Assembly (NCBI GenBank): GCA_009700025.1
Contig: WLMW01000007.1
Span: forward strand, 1 to 34,167
From: Actinomycetota bacterium
Lineage (GTDB): Bacteria > Actinomycetota > Actinomycetes > Nanopelagicales > Nanopelagicaceae
DNA length: 34,167 nt
Direction of reading: 5' to 3'
The position numbers and the translations under genes were made by a program. Below are positions 1 to 8,768 of this stretch, in pieces (positions within the stretch are counted from its first letter, which is position 1; every line of letters begins with the position of its first letter). The notes under the pieces were generated by a model. That model was not told where the DNA came from. It saw nothing but the letters and a program-made list of their open reading frames with translations, and made no database searches.

Positions 1-162
1 CAAAGCCTGCGTACATATGCGGGTCTTGCAAAAGATTGTGTAGTAATCGGTGCAAACACTCGCGTTGAAATCTGGGATGCAACTTCTTGGAATGAATATT
101 TAGCAGATCGCGAAAAGAGTTTTGCTGATGTTTCAGAGGAGGTTTTTCCAGGATTGTTTTAA
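1..162 (+). CDS. mraZ: MraZ, C-terminal fragment (cut by window start)
   Basis: The first 53 codons are open in frame 1 and end in TAA. The translation contains [20 protein letters not shown] followed by a W-x-x-Y-L segment, which is the typical second SpoVT-AbrB-like half of MraZ (seen; family recognised from memory). MraZ is a ring-forming DNA-binding regulator that usually represses its own dcw operon and sits directly before rsmH, as here. The N-terminal half and the operator repeats that MraZ binds lie outside the window, so autoregulation cannot be checked. The end is intact: the last residues, EEVFPGLF, make a natural C-terminus. Confidence 0.9.
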   Translation, partial: QSLRTYAGLAKDCVVIGANTRVEIWDATSWNEYLADREKSFADVSEEVFPGLF

Positions 163-165
163 CTC

Positions 166-269
166 ACTCTCATTTGTGGCCACCGCCGACCCTTCGAAAG
201 TAACGGCGCCCCTTCCCCGGCGCCGCTATTAATCAGATCCGTCGGCCGGCGGTGACCAGAGATGAGAGT
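166..269 (+). ncRNA. Structured leader RNA before rsmH, probable mraW RNA motif
   Basis: The gap between mraZ and rsmH folds into a closed multi-helix element. The outer helix ACTCTCAT (166-173) pairs with ATGAGAGT (262-269). A second helix CACCGCCG (181-188) pairs perfectly with CGGCGGTG (247-254), flanked by GG (178-179) and CC (256-257). Inside is a 7-bp hairpin CGGCGCC (204-210) / GGCGCCG (219-225) with an 8-nt loop. These helices are read directly from the sequence. A conserved actinobacterial RNA upstream of mraW (rsmH), the mraW RNA motif, is described in the literature, and this element has the right place and lineage. Assignment to that family is inference without a covariance search. 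It likely acts in cis on the dcw operon; the ligand, if any, is unknown. Confidence 0.72.
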
Positions 270-303
270 TAGAAAAATTGAAGTGTTGTTCTATCTAATA
301 GTT

Positions 304-313
304 AGGGGGAGAG
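304..313 (+). promoter_or_regulatory. Ribosome binding site of rsmH
   Basis: AGGGGGAGAG directly precedes the ATG at 314. It is one of the few strong Shine-Dalgarno sequences in a window where most genes rely on overlap with the gene before. It lies about 35 nt after the closing helix of the leader RNA, so it is outside the visible fold. Confidence 0.7.
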
Positions 314-1267
314 ATGATTGCAAATAGTGCACATGTATCAGTAATGCTTGATCGTTGTATTGAACTGTTAACCCCTGCAATTAACTCTTCACAAAAGCCA
401 GTGATTGTCGATGCAACTCTGGGTTTGGGCGGGCACACAGAATCTCTTCTCGCTAAGTTTCCAAATTTAACTGTCATTGGAATTGACCGTGATGCTGATG
501 CACTCAAGCGCGCATCAGAGAGGTTAGCGCCATATACAGATCGCTTATTTACTGCCCACACAACATTTGACGCAATTACTTCTGTTGTTAATTCATTTGG
601 CTTCTCACACATTACTGGTGTGCTCTTCGACTTAGGCGTTTCGTCAATGCAGTTGGATGAAACCAATAGGGGATTCTCGTATTCTCATGATGCTCCGCTT
701 GATATGCGAATGGATCGCTCACAAAGATTAACTGCGGCTGAAATTGTGAATACTTACGAACCAGGCCAATTGGTTCGAATCTTGCGCACCTATGGTGAAG
801 AAAAATTTGCAACAAGGGTTGTTGAATCTATTGTTAAAGCTCGAGAAATTGCTCCATTGAACTCTACGTCTGAACTAGCAGCTCTCATTAAAAATGCGAT
901 ACCCGCAGCTACTCGTCGGACCGGTGGTAACCCTGCTAAAAGAAGTTTTCAAGCTCTTCGAATTGAAACAAACGATGAACTCGGTGCGATTACGCGAGCA
1001 CTTCCAGCTGCTCTCCAATTACTGAGTGTGGGTGGCCGCCTAGTGGTCATGTCTTTTCAATCCCTTGAAGATCGGATTGTTAAAGATCTATTCGTTGCAT
1101 CTACAACCTCAGGTACGCCAAGAGATCTCCCATTTGAACTTCCCGAATTTGCCGCAAAGTTTTCACTTGTGATTCGTGGAAGTGAAACACCAAGTGCACA
1201 AGAGCTTGAAAAGAACTCACGCTCGACATCTGTGCGGCTTCGTGCAATCGAGAGAGTGGCTGCTTAA
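314..1267 (+). CDS. rsmH: 16S rRNA (cytosine(1402)-N(4))-methyltransferase RsmH (MraW)
   Basis: A 317-residue protein, the usual family length. It uses S-adenosylmethionine to methylate N4 of C1402 in 16S rRNA at the ribosomal P site (family knowledge). The SAM-binding glycine loop VDATLGLGGHTESLL is at residues 32-46, followed by the acidic strand end GIDRD (56-60). FDLGVSSMQLDE and the RRTGGNPAKRSFQALRIETN segment are family signatures. The ATG at 314 has a strong Shine-Dalgarno sequence. The stop TAA shares its last base with the ATG of the following ftsL-like gene. It is the first complete gene of the dcw operon and follows the structured leader. Confidence 0.97.
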   Translation: MIANSAHVSVMLDRCIELLTPAINSSQKPVIVDATLGLGGHTESLLAKFPNLTVIGIDRDADALKRASERLAPYTDRLFTAHTTFDAITSVVNSFGFSHITGVLFDLGVSSMQLDETNRGFSYSHDAPLDMRMDRSQRLTAAEIVNTYEPGQLVRILRTYGEEKFATRVVESIVKAREIAPLNSTSELAALIKNAIPAATRRTGGNPAKRSFQALRIETNDELGAITRALPAALQLLSVGGRLVVMSFQSLEDRIVKDLFVASTTSGTPRDLPFELPEFAAKFSLVIRGSETPSAQELEKNSRSTSVRLRAIERVAA

Positions 1268-1674
1268 TGGCCATGACAGCGTTCACTCCTGCGATAACGC
1301 GTTCAAAGGAAATCTTTGCAGAAAAATCTACGCAAGTAGTGTTGAAATTAGTACCAGATATTTCAGAAGGCAAACAGGCCAACCGCAAGTTTTTTGCAAC
1401 TTTTGTCTCAAGCGTAGGAATTCTTGGCCTCATCATGCTCTTGTTTATTAATACGTTATTAGCTCAAGACGCTTTCGAATTATCACACCTTAAACTCGAA
1501 GCAAAGATGGTCAGTGATCAAAAGGAAGCGATAGCTCGAGAGATAGATAGAAAATCCTCTCCAGAAGCTCTCGCTCATGCTGCAACAGTTTTAGGGATGA
1601 AACAATCTGATACTCCAATATTTCTTAATTTAAACCAAGTTACTCCAGTTCTGAGAAGGTCAAAGAATGGGTAA
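1267..1674 (+). CDS. ftsL: FtsL-like septum protein
   Basis: A 135-residue single-pass membrane protein between rsmH and ftsI, where ftsL sits in almost all bacteria. Residues 1-42 are cytoplasmic and partly basic. A hydrophobic helix spans about 45-65 (FVSSVGILGLIMLLFINTLL). A charged heptad-like stretch follows (ELSHLKLEAKMVSDQKEAIAR, about 70-90) that looks like the FtsL coiled coil. FtsL binds FtsB (DivIC) and FtsQ and helps activate FtsW-FtsI (family knowledge). Sequence conservation in this family is poor, so the name rests on topology and position. The start overlaps the rsmH stop by one base, and the end overlaps ftsI by 8 nt. Confidence 0.8.
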   Translation: MAMTAFTPAITRSKEIFAEKSTQVVLKLVPDISEGKQANRKFFATFVSSVGILGLIMLLFINTLLAQDAFELSHLKLEAKMVSDQKEAIAREIDRKSSPEALAHAATVLGMKQSDTPIFLNLNQVTPVLRRSKNG

Positions 1675-3478
1675 TTTTGCTTTAGCGCATAACCGCATCC
1701 GTATCTTGGTTCTACTTATAGCTGTCGCAATGTTGCTATTTGGAGTTCGATTAGTTCAAGTACAAGCCATTCAAGCTGGTGATTATCGAATGCGCGCAGT
1801 CAATGAAATGGAAAATACACGTTCATTACCTGCTCCGCGGGGGGAAATCACGGATATTAATGGTGTTGCATTTGCGCGCAGCGTAGTTGCCACAAGCATT
1901 GTTGTTGATCAAACTCAGATTACCAATCCATCACGTGTGGCAAATTTTGTTGCTCCAATTCTTGGACTTTCGGTTTCAGAAGTTATCACAAGTATTTCTG
2001 GAAAGCGCAAATGGAACATGGTTTATCAGAATGCGAAACCGGCGCTTTGGCAAAAACTCACTGCCGCACTATCAACTTATAATGCACAGTTTCCCGGTAT
2101 GAGCCCGGAGCGCATCATCGGTTTTTATCCAGAGCGGGGATATGTCCGTGAATATCCATCAGGATCCCTCATCGCATCTTTGGTTGGCTTCGTTAATCAC
2201 GATGGCAAAGGTGCAACGGGACTTGAATCGAGTATGAACTCAGTTATATCTGGCGTTGATGGACGATATTCGTACGCCAATGGCTATGGTGCCGAAATTC
2301 CCGGATCCCAATCTGAAATCTCTCCAGCTCAAACTGGAACTTCGATTCGCTTAACTATTGATCGAGATATTCAGTGGGTGGCCTCAAAAGCGATTTCTGA
2401 TGCAGTAAAAGCATCAGGGGCAATAAGTGGCACGGTGATTGTTATGGATCCAAAAACTGGAGAAATCTTAGCTCACGCAACTGCTCCAACTTTTGATCCA
2501 AACAATACGTCAAAAGTTTCTTTGATAGCAATGCGTAATCCATCTGTTCAGGATGTTTATGAACCAGGATCAACCGGTAAAGTGATGACAGTAGCTGCGG
2601 CAATTGAAGAAAAAAAGATTACGCTTAATTCGGTATTTACCATTCCTTATGCGTTGAAGCGATCAAATAAGGTTTTCCATGATCATGAAAAACATGCAAC
2701 GGAACGCTTAACAACATCTGGAGTATTGGCAGTTTCAAGTAATACTGGGGCGATCCAAATCGGAGAGTTACTCTCACATGAAAAGCTCTATAACTATCTT
2801 TCAAAGTTTGGTGTGGGTAGCAAAACTGGTTCAGGCCTGCCCGGTGAATCACGCGGAAAACTCCTAAAAGTTGCTGATTGGTCCGGGACAACTGCCCCCA
2901 CAGTGGCATTTGGTCAGGGTTATTCATTAACTGCAATGCAGGCGACAAGTATTTTCGCAACTATTGCAAATAATGGAGTTCGAGTTTCCCCAACTGTTAT
3001 TGCAGGTACCAGTGATTCGAGCGGAAACTTTACTCCTGCAGTTGGTCGTACAAGTCAGCGTGTTGTAAGTGCGGAAACAGCTCAAACAATGCGACTTATG
3101 ATGGAAAGTGTTGTTTCTGCATCTGGCACTGCGCCGAGTGCTGCAATTGCCGGATATCGAGTCGCTGGCAAAACAGGTACTGCTATGCGCATCGATGACA
3201 CATGTGGTTGCTACCGGGGATACACCGCATCATTTATTGGCTTTGCTCCAGCTGACAAACCGGCTTATGTAATTAGCGTAACTATTCAAGATCCAAAAGG
3301 AATGCACTGGGGCGGTGCGCTTGGCGGACCCGTATTTAAAGAAGTCATGTCATTTGTATTACAAAGTCGTCATATCGCACCAACAGGTTCTAAAATTGTT
3401 CCAGTTGCATTAAATGAAAGAGAATTGCAAAAACAGTTAGTCGTAAAGAAGGTGATATATGCAAAGACCAATGACTAA
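1667..3478 (+). CDS. ftsI: Septal peptidoglycan transpeptidase FtsI (PBP3, class B PBP)
   Basis: A 603-residue class B penicillin-binding protein. It has a short cytoplasmic tail, one signal-anchor helix (about residues 13-29), a PBP-dimer domain and a C-terminal transpeptidase. The active-site motifs are complete: S302-T-G-K305 with the acylated serine, S357-S-N359, and K502-T-G504. It crosslinks septal peptidoglycan together with FtsW. The start ATG has GAGAAGG at 1653-1659, seven bases upstream. No PASTA domain is present. Its 3' end overlaps murE by 20 nt, and the murE ribosome binding site lies inside its last codons. A cysteine pair (CGC) sits shortly after the KTG motif. Confidence 0.96.
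   Translation: MGNFALAHNRIRILVLLIAVAMLLFGVRLVQVQAIQAGDYRMRAVNEMENTRSLPAPRGEITDINGVAFARSVVATSIVVDQTQITNPSRVANFVAPILGLSVSEVITSISGKRKWNMVYQNAKPALWQKLTAALSTYNAQFPGMSPERIIGFYPERGYVREYPSGSLIASLVGFVNHDGKGATGLESSMNSVISGVDGRYSYANGYGAEIPGSQSEISPAQTGTSIRLTIDRDIQWVASKAISDAVKASGAISGTVIVMDPKTGEILAHATAPTFDPNNTSKVSLIAMRNPSVQDVYEPGSTGKVMTVAAAIEEKKITLNSVFTIPYALKRSNKVFHDHEKHATERLTTSGVLAVSSNTGAIQIGELLSHEKLYNYLSKFGVGSKTGSGLPGESRGKLLKVADWSGTTAPTVAFGQGYSLTAMQATSIFATIANNGVRVSPTVIAGTSDSSGNFTPAVGRTSQRVVSAETAQTMRLMMESVVSASGTAPSAAIAGYRVAGKTGTAMRIDDTCGCYRGYTASFIGFAPADKPAYVISVTIQDPKGMHWGGALGGPVFKEVMSFVLQSRHIAPTGSKIVPVALNERELQKQLVVKKVIYAKTND
3448..3454 (+). promoter_or_regulatory. Ribosome binding site that decides the murE start
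   Basis: AAGGTGA, inside the last codons of ftsI, is spaced correctly for the ATG at 3459. The alternative in-frame ATG at 3471 would sit about 16 nt away. This supports the upstream start and a 20-nt overlap with ftsI. Confidence 0.6.
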
Positions 3479-4946
3479 TTCTTGCAAGAGTCTGACAGCG
3501 GTTTCTGCCATAGTTGATGCTCAATGTGCACAAAATATCGAAGGTATTGAAGTTACTGGAATTTCACAGTCAAGTCGTAGCGTTCTAAAAGGTGATTTGT
3601 TTATTGCACTACCAGGTGAAAAATTCCATGGTGCAGAATTTGCAAATGAGGCTGTAGAAAATGGTGCGGTAGCAATTCTTACAGATGCTTATGGCGCGAC
3701 ATTGATTTCAGGAGTTCCGGTGATTATCTCGGATAACCCGCGTCGGGCTGCTGGTGTGATTAGTGCTTGGTTCTATTCCGAGCCTATGCGTGATCTTTAT
3801 AGCGTAGGAGTAACTGGCACTAACGGGAAAACTACAGTGACCACTTTGCTGCATCAGATTATGCAGGCGGCAGGGCGCGAAAGTGGGCTCATTGGGACCG
3901 TTGAAGTTCGCATAGGTAGTGAAGTTTTTCCAAGCAAGAGAACGACTCCAGAGAGCAGTGATTTACAGACACTTTCTGCAGTGATGCGTGAACGACACAT
4001 GCGAAACCTAGTGATGGAAGTTTCAAGTCACGCGATTACTTTAGAGCGAATCAGAGGAAGTCACTTCGCTGTTGTTGGATTTACAAACCTTTCCCAAGAC
4101 CACTTGGATTTCCACAAAACAATGGAAGACTATTTTCAAGCTAAATCAGAGTTATTCACTTTTGAGTATGCCGATTTAGCCGTTATTAATATCGATGATT
4201 CTTACGGTGAACGGTTGGCAAAAATGACAGATTTGCCCGTTATGACTCTCTCTCGCAAAAACACGAAGGCCGATTGGCATTATGTTTCTATCACTCGGGA
4301 CTATTTGGGTGCCTCGGTTGCAATTCGAGGCAGTGGTGGAATATTGATAGAAGGAAAAACTGTTCTCTATGGTGGATTTAATTATGACAATCTGCTGATG
4401 GCTGTAGCTATAGCTTCGGAAAGTGGCATTGATCCTATTGACATTGCCGCGATACTTCCGCAATTAACTGGTGCGGTGGGACGTTTAGAGTCTGTAAGGC
4501 TTGGCCAAAACTTCACAGCTCTCGTTGACTATGCACATTCACCAGATGCAGTAGCTCGTGTTTTAGAAACTGCACATGAAATATCGCAGGGAAGTGTTAT
4601 TGCTGTTTTGGGATGCGGTGGTGACAGGGATTCAACTAAACGCTCTCTCATGGGTAAAGCCCTGCACGATGGTGCAGACATTGCAATCTATACGAGCGAT
4701 AATCCAAGAAGTGAGAAACCCGAAGAAATTCTGGTGCAGATGGTTTTAGACATCGACCTTGAATCCCCAAGTGAAGTTATAGTCGATAGAGCGATGGCAA
4801 TCAGAACTGCAGTTAACCACGCTAATCAAGGAGATATTGTAATAATTCTGGGTAAAGGTCATGAAAAAGGTCAGGAAGCAAACGGAATAGTCCATCCATT
4901 TGATGACCGAATTGAACTCGCGCGTGCGATTGAAGATAAAAAGTGA
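3459..4946 (+). CDS. murE: UDP-N-acetylmuramoyl-L-alanyl-D-glutamate--2,6-diaminopimelate ligase MurE
   Basis: A 495-residue Mur ligase that adds the third stem-peptide residue in the cytoplasm with ATP. The P-loop TGTNGKTT is at residues 119-126. The C-terminal domain has DNPR at 414-417, nearly the same position as the meso-diaminopimelate recognition motif of E. coli MurE. That predicts a meso-DAP rather than lysine wall (motif seen; meaning from family knowledge). The carbamylated-lysine region (FHKTMEDYFQAKSELF) and GKGHEKGQ near the C-terminus are also typical. It overlaps ftsI by 20 nt and shares GTGA with murF. Confidence 0.97.
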   Translation: MQRPMTNSCKSLTAVSAIVDAQCAQNIEGIEVTGISQSSRSVLKGDLFIALPGEKFHGAEFANEAVENGAVAILTDAYGATLISGVPVIISDNPRRAAGVISAWFYSEPMRDLYSVGVTGTNGKTTVTTLLHQIMQAAGRESGLIGTVEVRIGSEVFPSKRTTPESSDLQTLSAVMRERHMRNLVMEVSSHAITLERIRGSHFAVVGFTNLSQDHLDFHKTMEDYFQAKSELFTFEYADLAVINIDDSYGERLAKMTDLPVMTLSRKNTKADWHYVSITRDYLGASVAIRGSGGILIEGKTVLYGGFNYDNLLMAVAIASESGIDPIDIAAILPQLTGAVGRLESVRLGQNFTALVDYAHSPDAVARVLETAHEISQGSVIAVLGCGGDRDSTKRSLMGKALHDGADIAIYTSDNPRSEKPEEILVQMVLDIDLESPSEVIVDRAMAIRTAVNHANQGDIVIILGKGHEKGQEANGIVHPFDDRIELARAIEDKK

Positions 4947-6319
4947 TCACATTAACAGCCGGTGAAATCGCTCTACTAGTTGGGGGAGACCTCCGATGTG
5001 ATTCTGATTTACTTATTTCGAAAGCTCCAGTATTTGATTCGCGTTTAGCAACTCCCGGATGTTTCTTTCTTGCGCTGGAAGGTGAAAATAATGATGGCCA
5101 TGATTTTGTAGCAGATGCGTATCGATTGGGTTCGGTCCTCTCGCTCACAACAAGAGTTATTGACGGACCTTGCATTATTGTAAAAGATGTTCTCCAAGCT
5201 TTAACAACCATTGCCGGATTCGTAAGAAGTAAATTAAGCAACTTGACGGTTATCGGAATAACCGGTTCGCAGGGCAAGACAAGCACTAAGGATCTCATGT
5301 CGCATATGTTGGCAACAGTTGGACCAACTGTTGCACCTTTGGGTTCATTCAATAATGAATTAGGCCTCCCATTAACTTTGCTGCAATGTGATGAACGAAC
5401 AAGATTCTGTATTCTTGAAATGGGGGCTCGCCACAAAGGTGACATCGCGCATTTGTGTGAAATAGCACGACCAAATATTGGAGTTGTACTAGCAGTAGGT
5501 ACAGCACACTTTGGCGAATTTGGGTCTCAGCTAGCCATCGCACAAACAAAGAGCGAACTAATCCAGTCTCTTGGCGAAAAAGGTATTGCAATTTTGGGTA
5601 CTTATGATGAGTTCACTCCAGCAATGGCCACACTGCATTCAGGCCCTGTTCTTACTTTTGGAGAAAAGAATGGTGTTGATGTTCGTGCAGCTGATATAGA
5701 AATACGTGAAGGCCGTCCACACTTTGACCTAGTAACAAGTGCTGGCCGTGATGCAGTTGGAATGCGATTAATAGGCGCGCATCAAATTTCTAATGCACTA
5801 GCAGTTGCAGCAGTTGGAACTGCTCTCTCACTTCCGATTGAGTTAATTGCAAGTTCCCTTTCCACAGCGGAGATTTCCAGTAAATGGCGGATGGAACTCA
5901 CAGAGATTGAAGACTTACTTATAATTAATGATTCATACAATGCAAATCCAGCCTCTATGGCAGCGGCGCTTCGATCCCTTATCTTGTTTGCACAGGAGCG
6001 TGGCGGTCAATCCTGGGCATTTCTAGGAAAAATGCATGAACTCGGCGAGTCAGGAGCATCAGCAAGCGCAGATATTGGCACCCTTGCTTCTGAGATTGGC
6101 ATTGATCACCTAGTGATTATCGCTGCACCCGAGTATGGATCTGGAGTTGGCCCCATGCAGTTCCATCATGTAGCAAGCATCAAGGATGCGGCCCAATTTG
6201 TCACTTATTTAGAACCAGGCGATGTTGTTCTAGTTAAAGCATCACGTGCTGAAAGGTTTGAATTGCTTGCCTCAGATATTGTAGAACACTGGCTTAATCG
6301 CGATGGAAAAATCGAATGA
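4943..6319 (+). CDS. murF: UDP-N-acetylmuramoyl-tripeptide--D-alanyl-D-alanine ligase MurF
   Basis: A 458-residue Mur ligase that joins D-Ala-D-Ala to the UDP-MurNAc-tripeptide. The ATP-binding TGSQGKTS is at residues 107-114; a small S-Q pair in place of T-N is common in Mur[12 protein letters not shown] in the central part is a MurF signature. It starts with GTG inside a GTGA overlap with the murE stop, consistent with translational coupling, and ends in ATGA shared with mraY. The ddl gene for its D-Ala-D-Ala substrate is not in this window. Confidence 0.96.
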   Translation: MITLTAGEIALLVGGDLRCDSDLLISKAPVFDSRLATPGCFFLALEGENNDGHDFVADAYRLGSVLSLTTRVIDGPCIIVKDVLQALTTIAGFVRSKLSNLTVIGITGSQGKTSTKDLMSHMLATVGPTVAPLGSFNNELGLPLTLLQCDERTRFCILEMGARHKGDIAHLCEIARPNIGVVLAVGTAHFGEFGSQLAIAQTKSELIQSLGEKGIAILGTYDEFTPAMATLHSGPVLTFGEKNGVDVRAADIEIREGRPHFDLVTSAGRDAVGMRLIGAHQISNALAVAAVGTALSLPIELIASSLSTAEISSKWRMELTEIEDLLIINDSYNANPASMAAALRSLILFAQERGGQSWAFLGKMHELGESGASASADIGTLASEIGIDHLVIIAAPEYGSGVGPMQFHHVASIKDAAQFVTYLEPGDVVLVKASRAERFELLASDIVEHWLNRDGKIE

Positions 6320-7374
6320 GGCAGATTCTGATTGCTGGAGCAGTAGCGCTCTTATTTTCACTTTTCGGAACACGTGGCCTCATCAAAATTCTTGCTACAC
6401 GAGGTTATGGACAGATTATTCGTGATGATGGACCGAGTAGTCACCATACAAAACGTGGAACACCAACAATGGGAGGAATTATCCTCATTGCAGCAGCGGT
6501 GGTTGGGTATTTAACCGCCCACGCAATAACACATAACTCTGTGACAATTTCAGCAGTACTAGTAATTGGTTTGGTAGTTGCGTTGGGGCTAGTGGGTTTT
6601 ATTGATGACTATTTGAAAGTTTCTCGACAGAAATCCTTAGGGCTGACTGGAAAACAGAAACTATTTGGCCAAGCTTCGGTTGCTGCCGTCTTCGGTATCT
6701 TGGGCATCAGATTTGCTGATTCTTTTTCGCTCACGCCAATTTCTTATTATTTATCTGGTGTTCGTGAGACTTCACTGTATCTCGGACCAATACTTGCAGT
6801 TGTATGGGTAGTACTCATGGTGATGTCTGCAAGCAATGGTGTCAATCTAACTGATGGTTTAGATGGACTTGCAACAGGTGCATCTGTAATGACATTTCTT
6901 TCATTCATTTTGATTGGCGTATGGGAGTTTGGGCAGGGATGTACGGTGAATGCGGGCATTGGATGTTATCAAGTCAGAGATCCGCTAGATCTAGCCGTCC
7001 TAGCTGCTGCATTTGCTGGTTCTTGTACCGGATTTTTATGGTGGAATGCTTCTCCTGCAAAAATTTTTATGGGAGATACAGGTTCCCTGGCTCTTGGCGG
7101 TGCCTTAGCAGGTTTAGCAGCGACACTTCGAGTGGAACTTTTATTAATTCCACTTGGTGGATTATTCGTGATTATTACTATGTCAGTTGTGATTCAGACT
7201 CTGTACTTCAAAATAAGTGGTGGAAAGCGTGTATTTAAAATGGCCCCACTTCAACATCATTTTGAGCTCTTAGGTTGGGGCGAAGTGACAATTGTGATTC
7301 GCTTTTGGATCATTGCGGGCTTATCAGTTGCATTTGGTTTAGGTCTCTTCTATGCCCAATGGGTAGTTAAGTAA
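6316..7374 (+). CDS. mraY: Phospho-N-acetylmuramoyl-pentapeptide-transferase MraY
   Basis: A 352-residue polytopic membrane enzyme, expected to have ten helices, that transfers phospho-MurNAc-pentapeptide from UDP to undecaprenyl phosphate and makes lipid I. The catalytic aspartates are visible in GFIDDYLKV (DD at 97-98), in the [15 protein letters not shown] segment and in [12 protein letters not shown]. The histidine-rich loop [11 protein letters not shown] is diagnostic. It overlaps murF by ATGA. A 5-bp gap leads to murD. Confidence 0.97.
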   Translation: MRQILIAGAVALLFSLFGTRGLIKILATRGYGQIIRDDGPSSHHTKRGTPTMGGIILIAAAVVGYLTAHAITHNSVTISAVLVIGLVVALGLVGFIDDYLKVSRQKSLGLTGKQKLFGQASVAAVFGILGIRFADSFSLTPISYYLSGVRETSLYLGPILAVVWVVLMVMSASNGVNLTDGLDGLATGASVMTFLSFILIGVWEFGQGCTVNAGIGCYQVRDPLDLAVLAAAFAGSCTGFLWWNASPAKIFMGDTGSLALGGALAGLAATLRVELLLIPLGGLFVIITMSVVIQTLYFKISGGKRVFKMAPLQHHFELLGWGEVTIVIRFWIIAGLSVAFGLGLFYAQWVVK

Positions 7375-7379
7375 ACTTC

Positions 7380-8768
7380 ATGGCTTTTATATTTGATGGC
7401 AAAAAAGTATTGGTAGCAGGTGGAGGAGTTACCGGTAGTGCCGTTGCTAAAACCCTTGCATCTCGAGGTGCTTCCATAGTTATTGTTGATGAAAATCAAG
7501 ATTTAGATCTCGAATTTACAGTTCTTGCTCCCAGTTTGATTAAAATTAAGGATTACTTCGCAGTCGTAGTTTCCCCTGGCTGGAAACCAACGCATCCAAT
7601 AGTTATTGCAGCAGTTGAATCTGGGATTCAAATTTGGAATGAGATTGATTTAGCTTGGGCAATTTCGAGAGAGATTTCACCACAGCAAAAATGGATGGCA
7701 ATCACGGGCACAAATGGCAAGACAACCACAGTTGAAATGGCAGTTGCAATGCTACAAAGTGCGGGTCTGAGTGCAGCAGCTTGTGGCAATGTTGGTGACA
7801 CAGTTATCGATGCTGTAATCCACAACGAACCTTTTGACTATTTGATACTCGAGCTTTCATCCTTTCAACTTCATTGGATGCAACATGCAAGCTTTACGAG
7901 CATAGCAATTCTGAATCTCGCTGATGATCATCTGGATTGGCATGGCAGTTTTGACAATTACTGCAGAGCAAAATTCTCTCTACTTAATCACTCAGATATT
8001 GCAGTTTTAAATGCAGACGACAGTGAAGTAATGCAACGTGCTCGTTCATGGGCTGGTAAAAAAATATTTTTCACACTTGAAACACCAGCAGCGGGCGAAC
8101 TAGGTGTTGTTGAGGATTTATTAGTTGATCGTGCGTTCATCCGGGATCCCCATGAGGCTTCAATGATTGCCCAAATCAATGATATTCAACCGACTTTGCC
8201 TCATAGTGTTTCAAATGCGCTTGCGGCAGCTGGGCTAGCTCTTTCAGTGGGGGTTTCATATGCAGATATCCAGAAAGCTCTAATTGGTTTTCATCCAGGC
8301 CGACATCGAATAGAAGTAGTTCTAAGAGAAGATGAAATTTCATGGATTGATGATTCAAAGGCAACTAATCCGCATGCTGCAGCGGCATCAATCATGTCTC
8401 ACTTATCTGTCATTTGGATCGCTGGAGGCTTGGCTAAAGGTGCAGATATGAACTCACTTATTGATCGAGTTAAATCCCGCGTGAAAGCTGCCATTTTAAT
8501 TGGTGATGACCGTGCATTAATTGAGGCGGCTCTCCATAAATTAGCCCCCAAGATTCCTATTGTAAAGGTAGACACAGATTTTCCTAAAGGTGATCCTTCA
8601 AATGATTTAATGGAGAAAGTGGTTGGCGTTGCAAAGACTTTCGCTGAACCGGGAGACACAGTTTTAATGGCGCCGGCTTGTGCTTCGATGGATCAATTTA
8701 TTTCCTATGCAGATCGTGGAGATAGATTCGCTTCCGCTGTAAAGAAACTAGTGAAAAATGAAAACTGA
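7380..8768 (+). CDS. murD: UDP-N-acetylmuramoylalanine--D-glutamate ligase MurD
   Basis: A 462-residue Mur ligase adding D-Glu to UDP-MurNAc-L-Ala. The N-terminal Rossmann-like UDP-binding domain begins KVLVAGGGVTGSAVA (residues 9-23). The ATP P-loop TGTNGKTTT is at 109-117. WIDDSKATNPHAAAAS and PGRHRIE are conserved Mur ligase elements. The start ATG follows the mraY stop by 5 bp and lacks a clear Shine-Dalgarno sequence, so it probably depends on ribosomes arriving from mraY. It overlaps ftsW by 11 nt. Confidence 0.96.
   Translation: MAFIFDGKKVLVAGGGVTGSAVAKTLASRGASIVIVDENQDLDLEFTVLAPSLIKIKDYFAVVVSPGWKPTHPIVIAAVESGIQIWNEIDLAWAISREISPQQKWMAITGTNGKTTTVEMAVAMLQSAGLSAAACGNVGDTVIDAVIHNEPFDYLILELSSFQLHWMQHASFTSIAILNLADDHLDWHGSFDNYCRAKFSLLNHSDIAVLNADDSEVMQRARSWAGKKIFFTLETPAAGELGVVEDLLVDRAFIRDPHEASMIAQINDIQPTLPHSVSNALAAAGLALSVGVSYADIQKALIGFHPGRHRIEVVLREDEISWIDDSKATNPHAAAASIMSHLSVIWIAGGLAKGADMNSLIDRVKSRVKAAILIGDDRALIEAALHKLAPKIPIVKVDTDFPKGDPSNDLMEKVVGVAKTFAEPGDTVLMAPACASMDQFISYADRGDRFASAVKKLVKNEN

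Noticed and set aside
204-225. Rho-independent terminator between mraZ and rsmH
   Set aside because: The 7-bp hairpin is followed by CTATTAATC rather than a T run, and it is nested inside larger helices of the leader RNA.
3732-3743. DNPR in the N-terminal half of MurE as the diaminopimelate motif
   Set aside because: The substrate-specificity motif is the C-terminal DNPR at residues 414-417; the N-terminal copy (residues 92-95) is a coincidence of sequence.
4822-5445. 207-codon minus-strand frame opposite murE/murF
   Set aside because: The plus strand encodes conserved MurE and MurF motifs throughout; the antisense frame has no recognisable domain or start signal.
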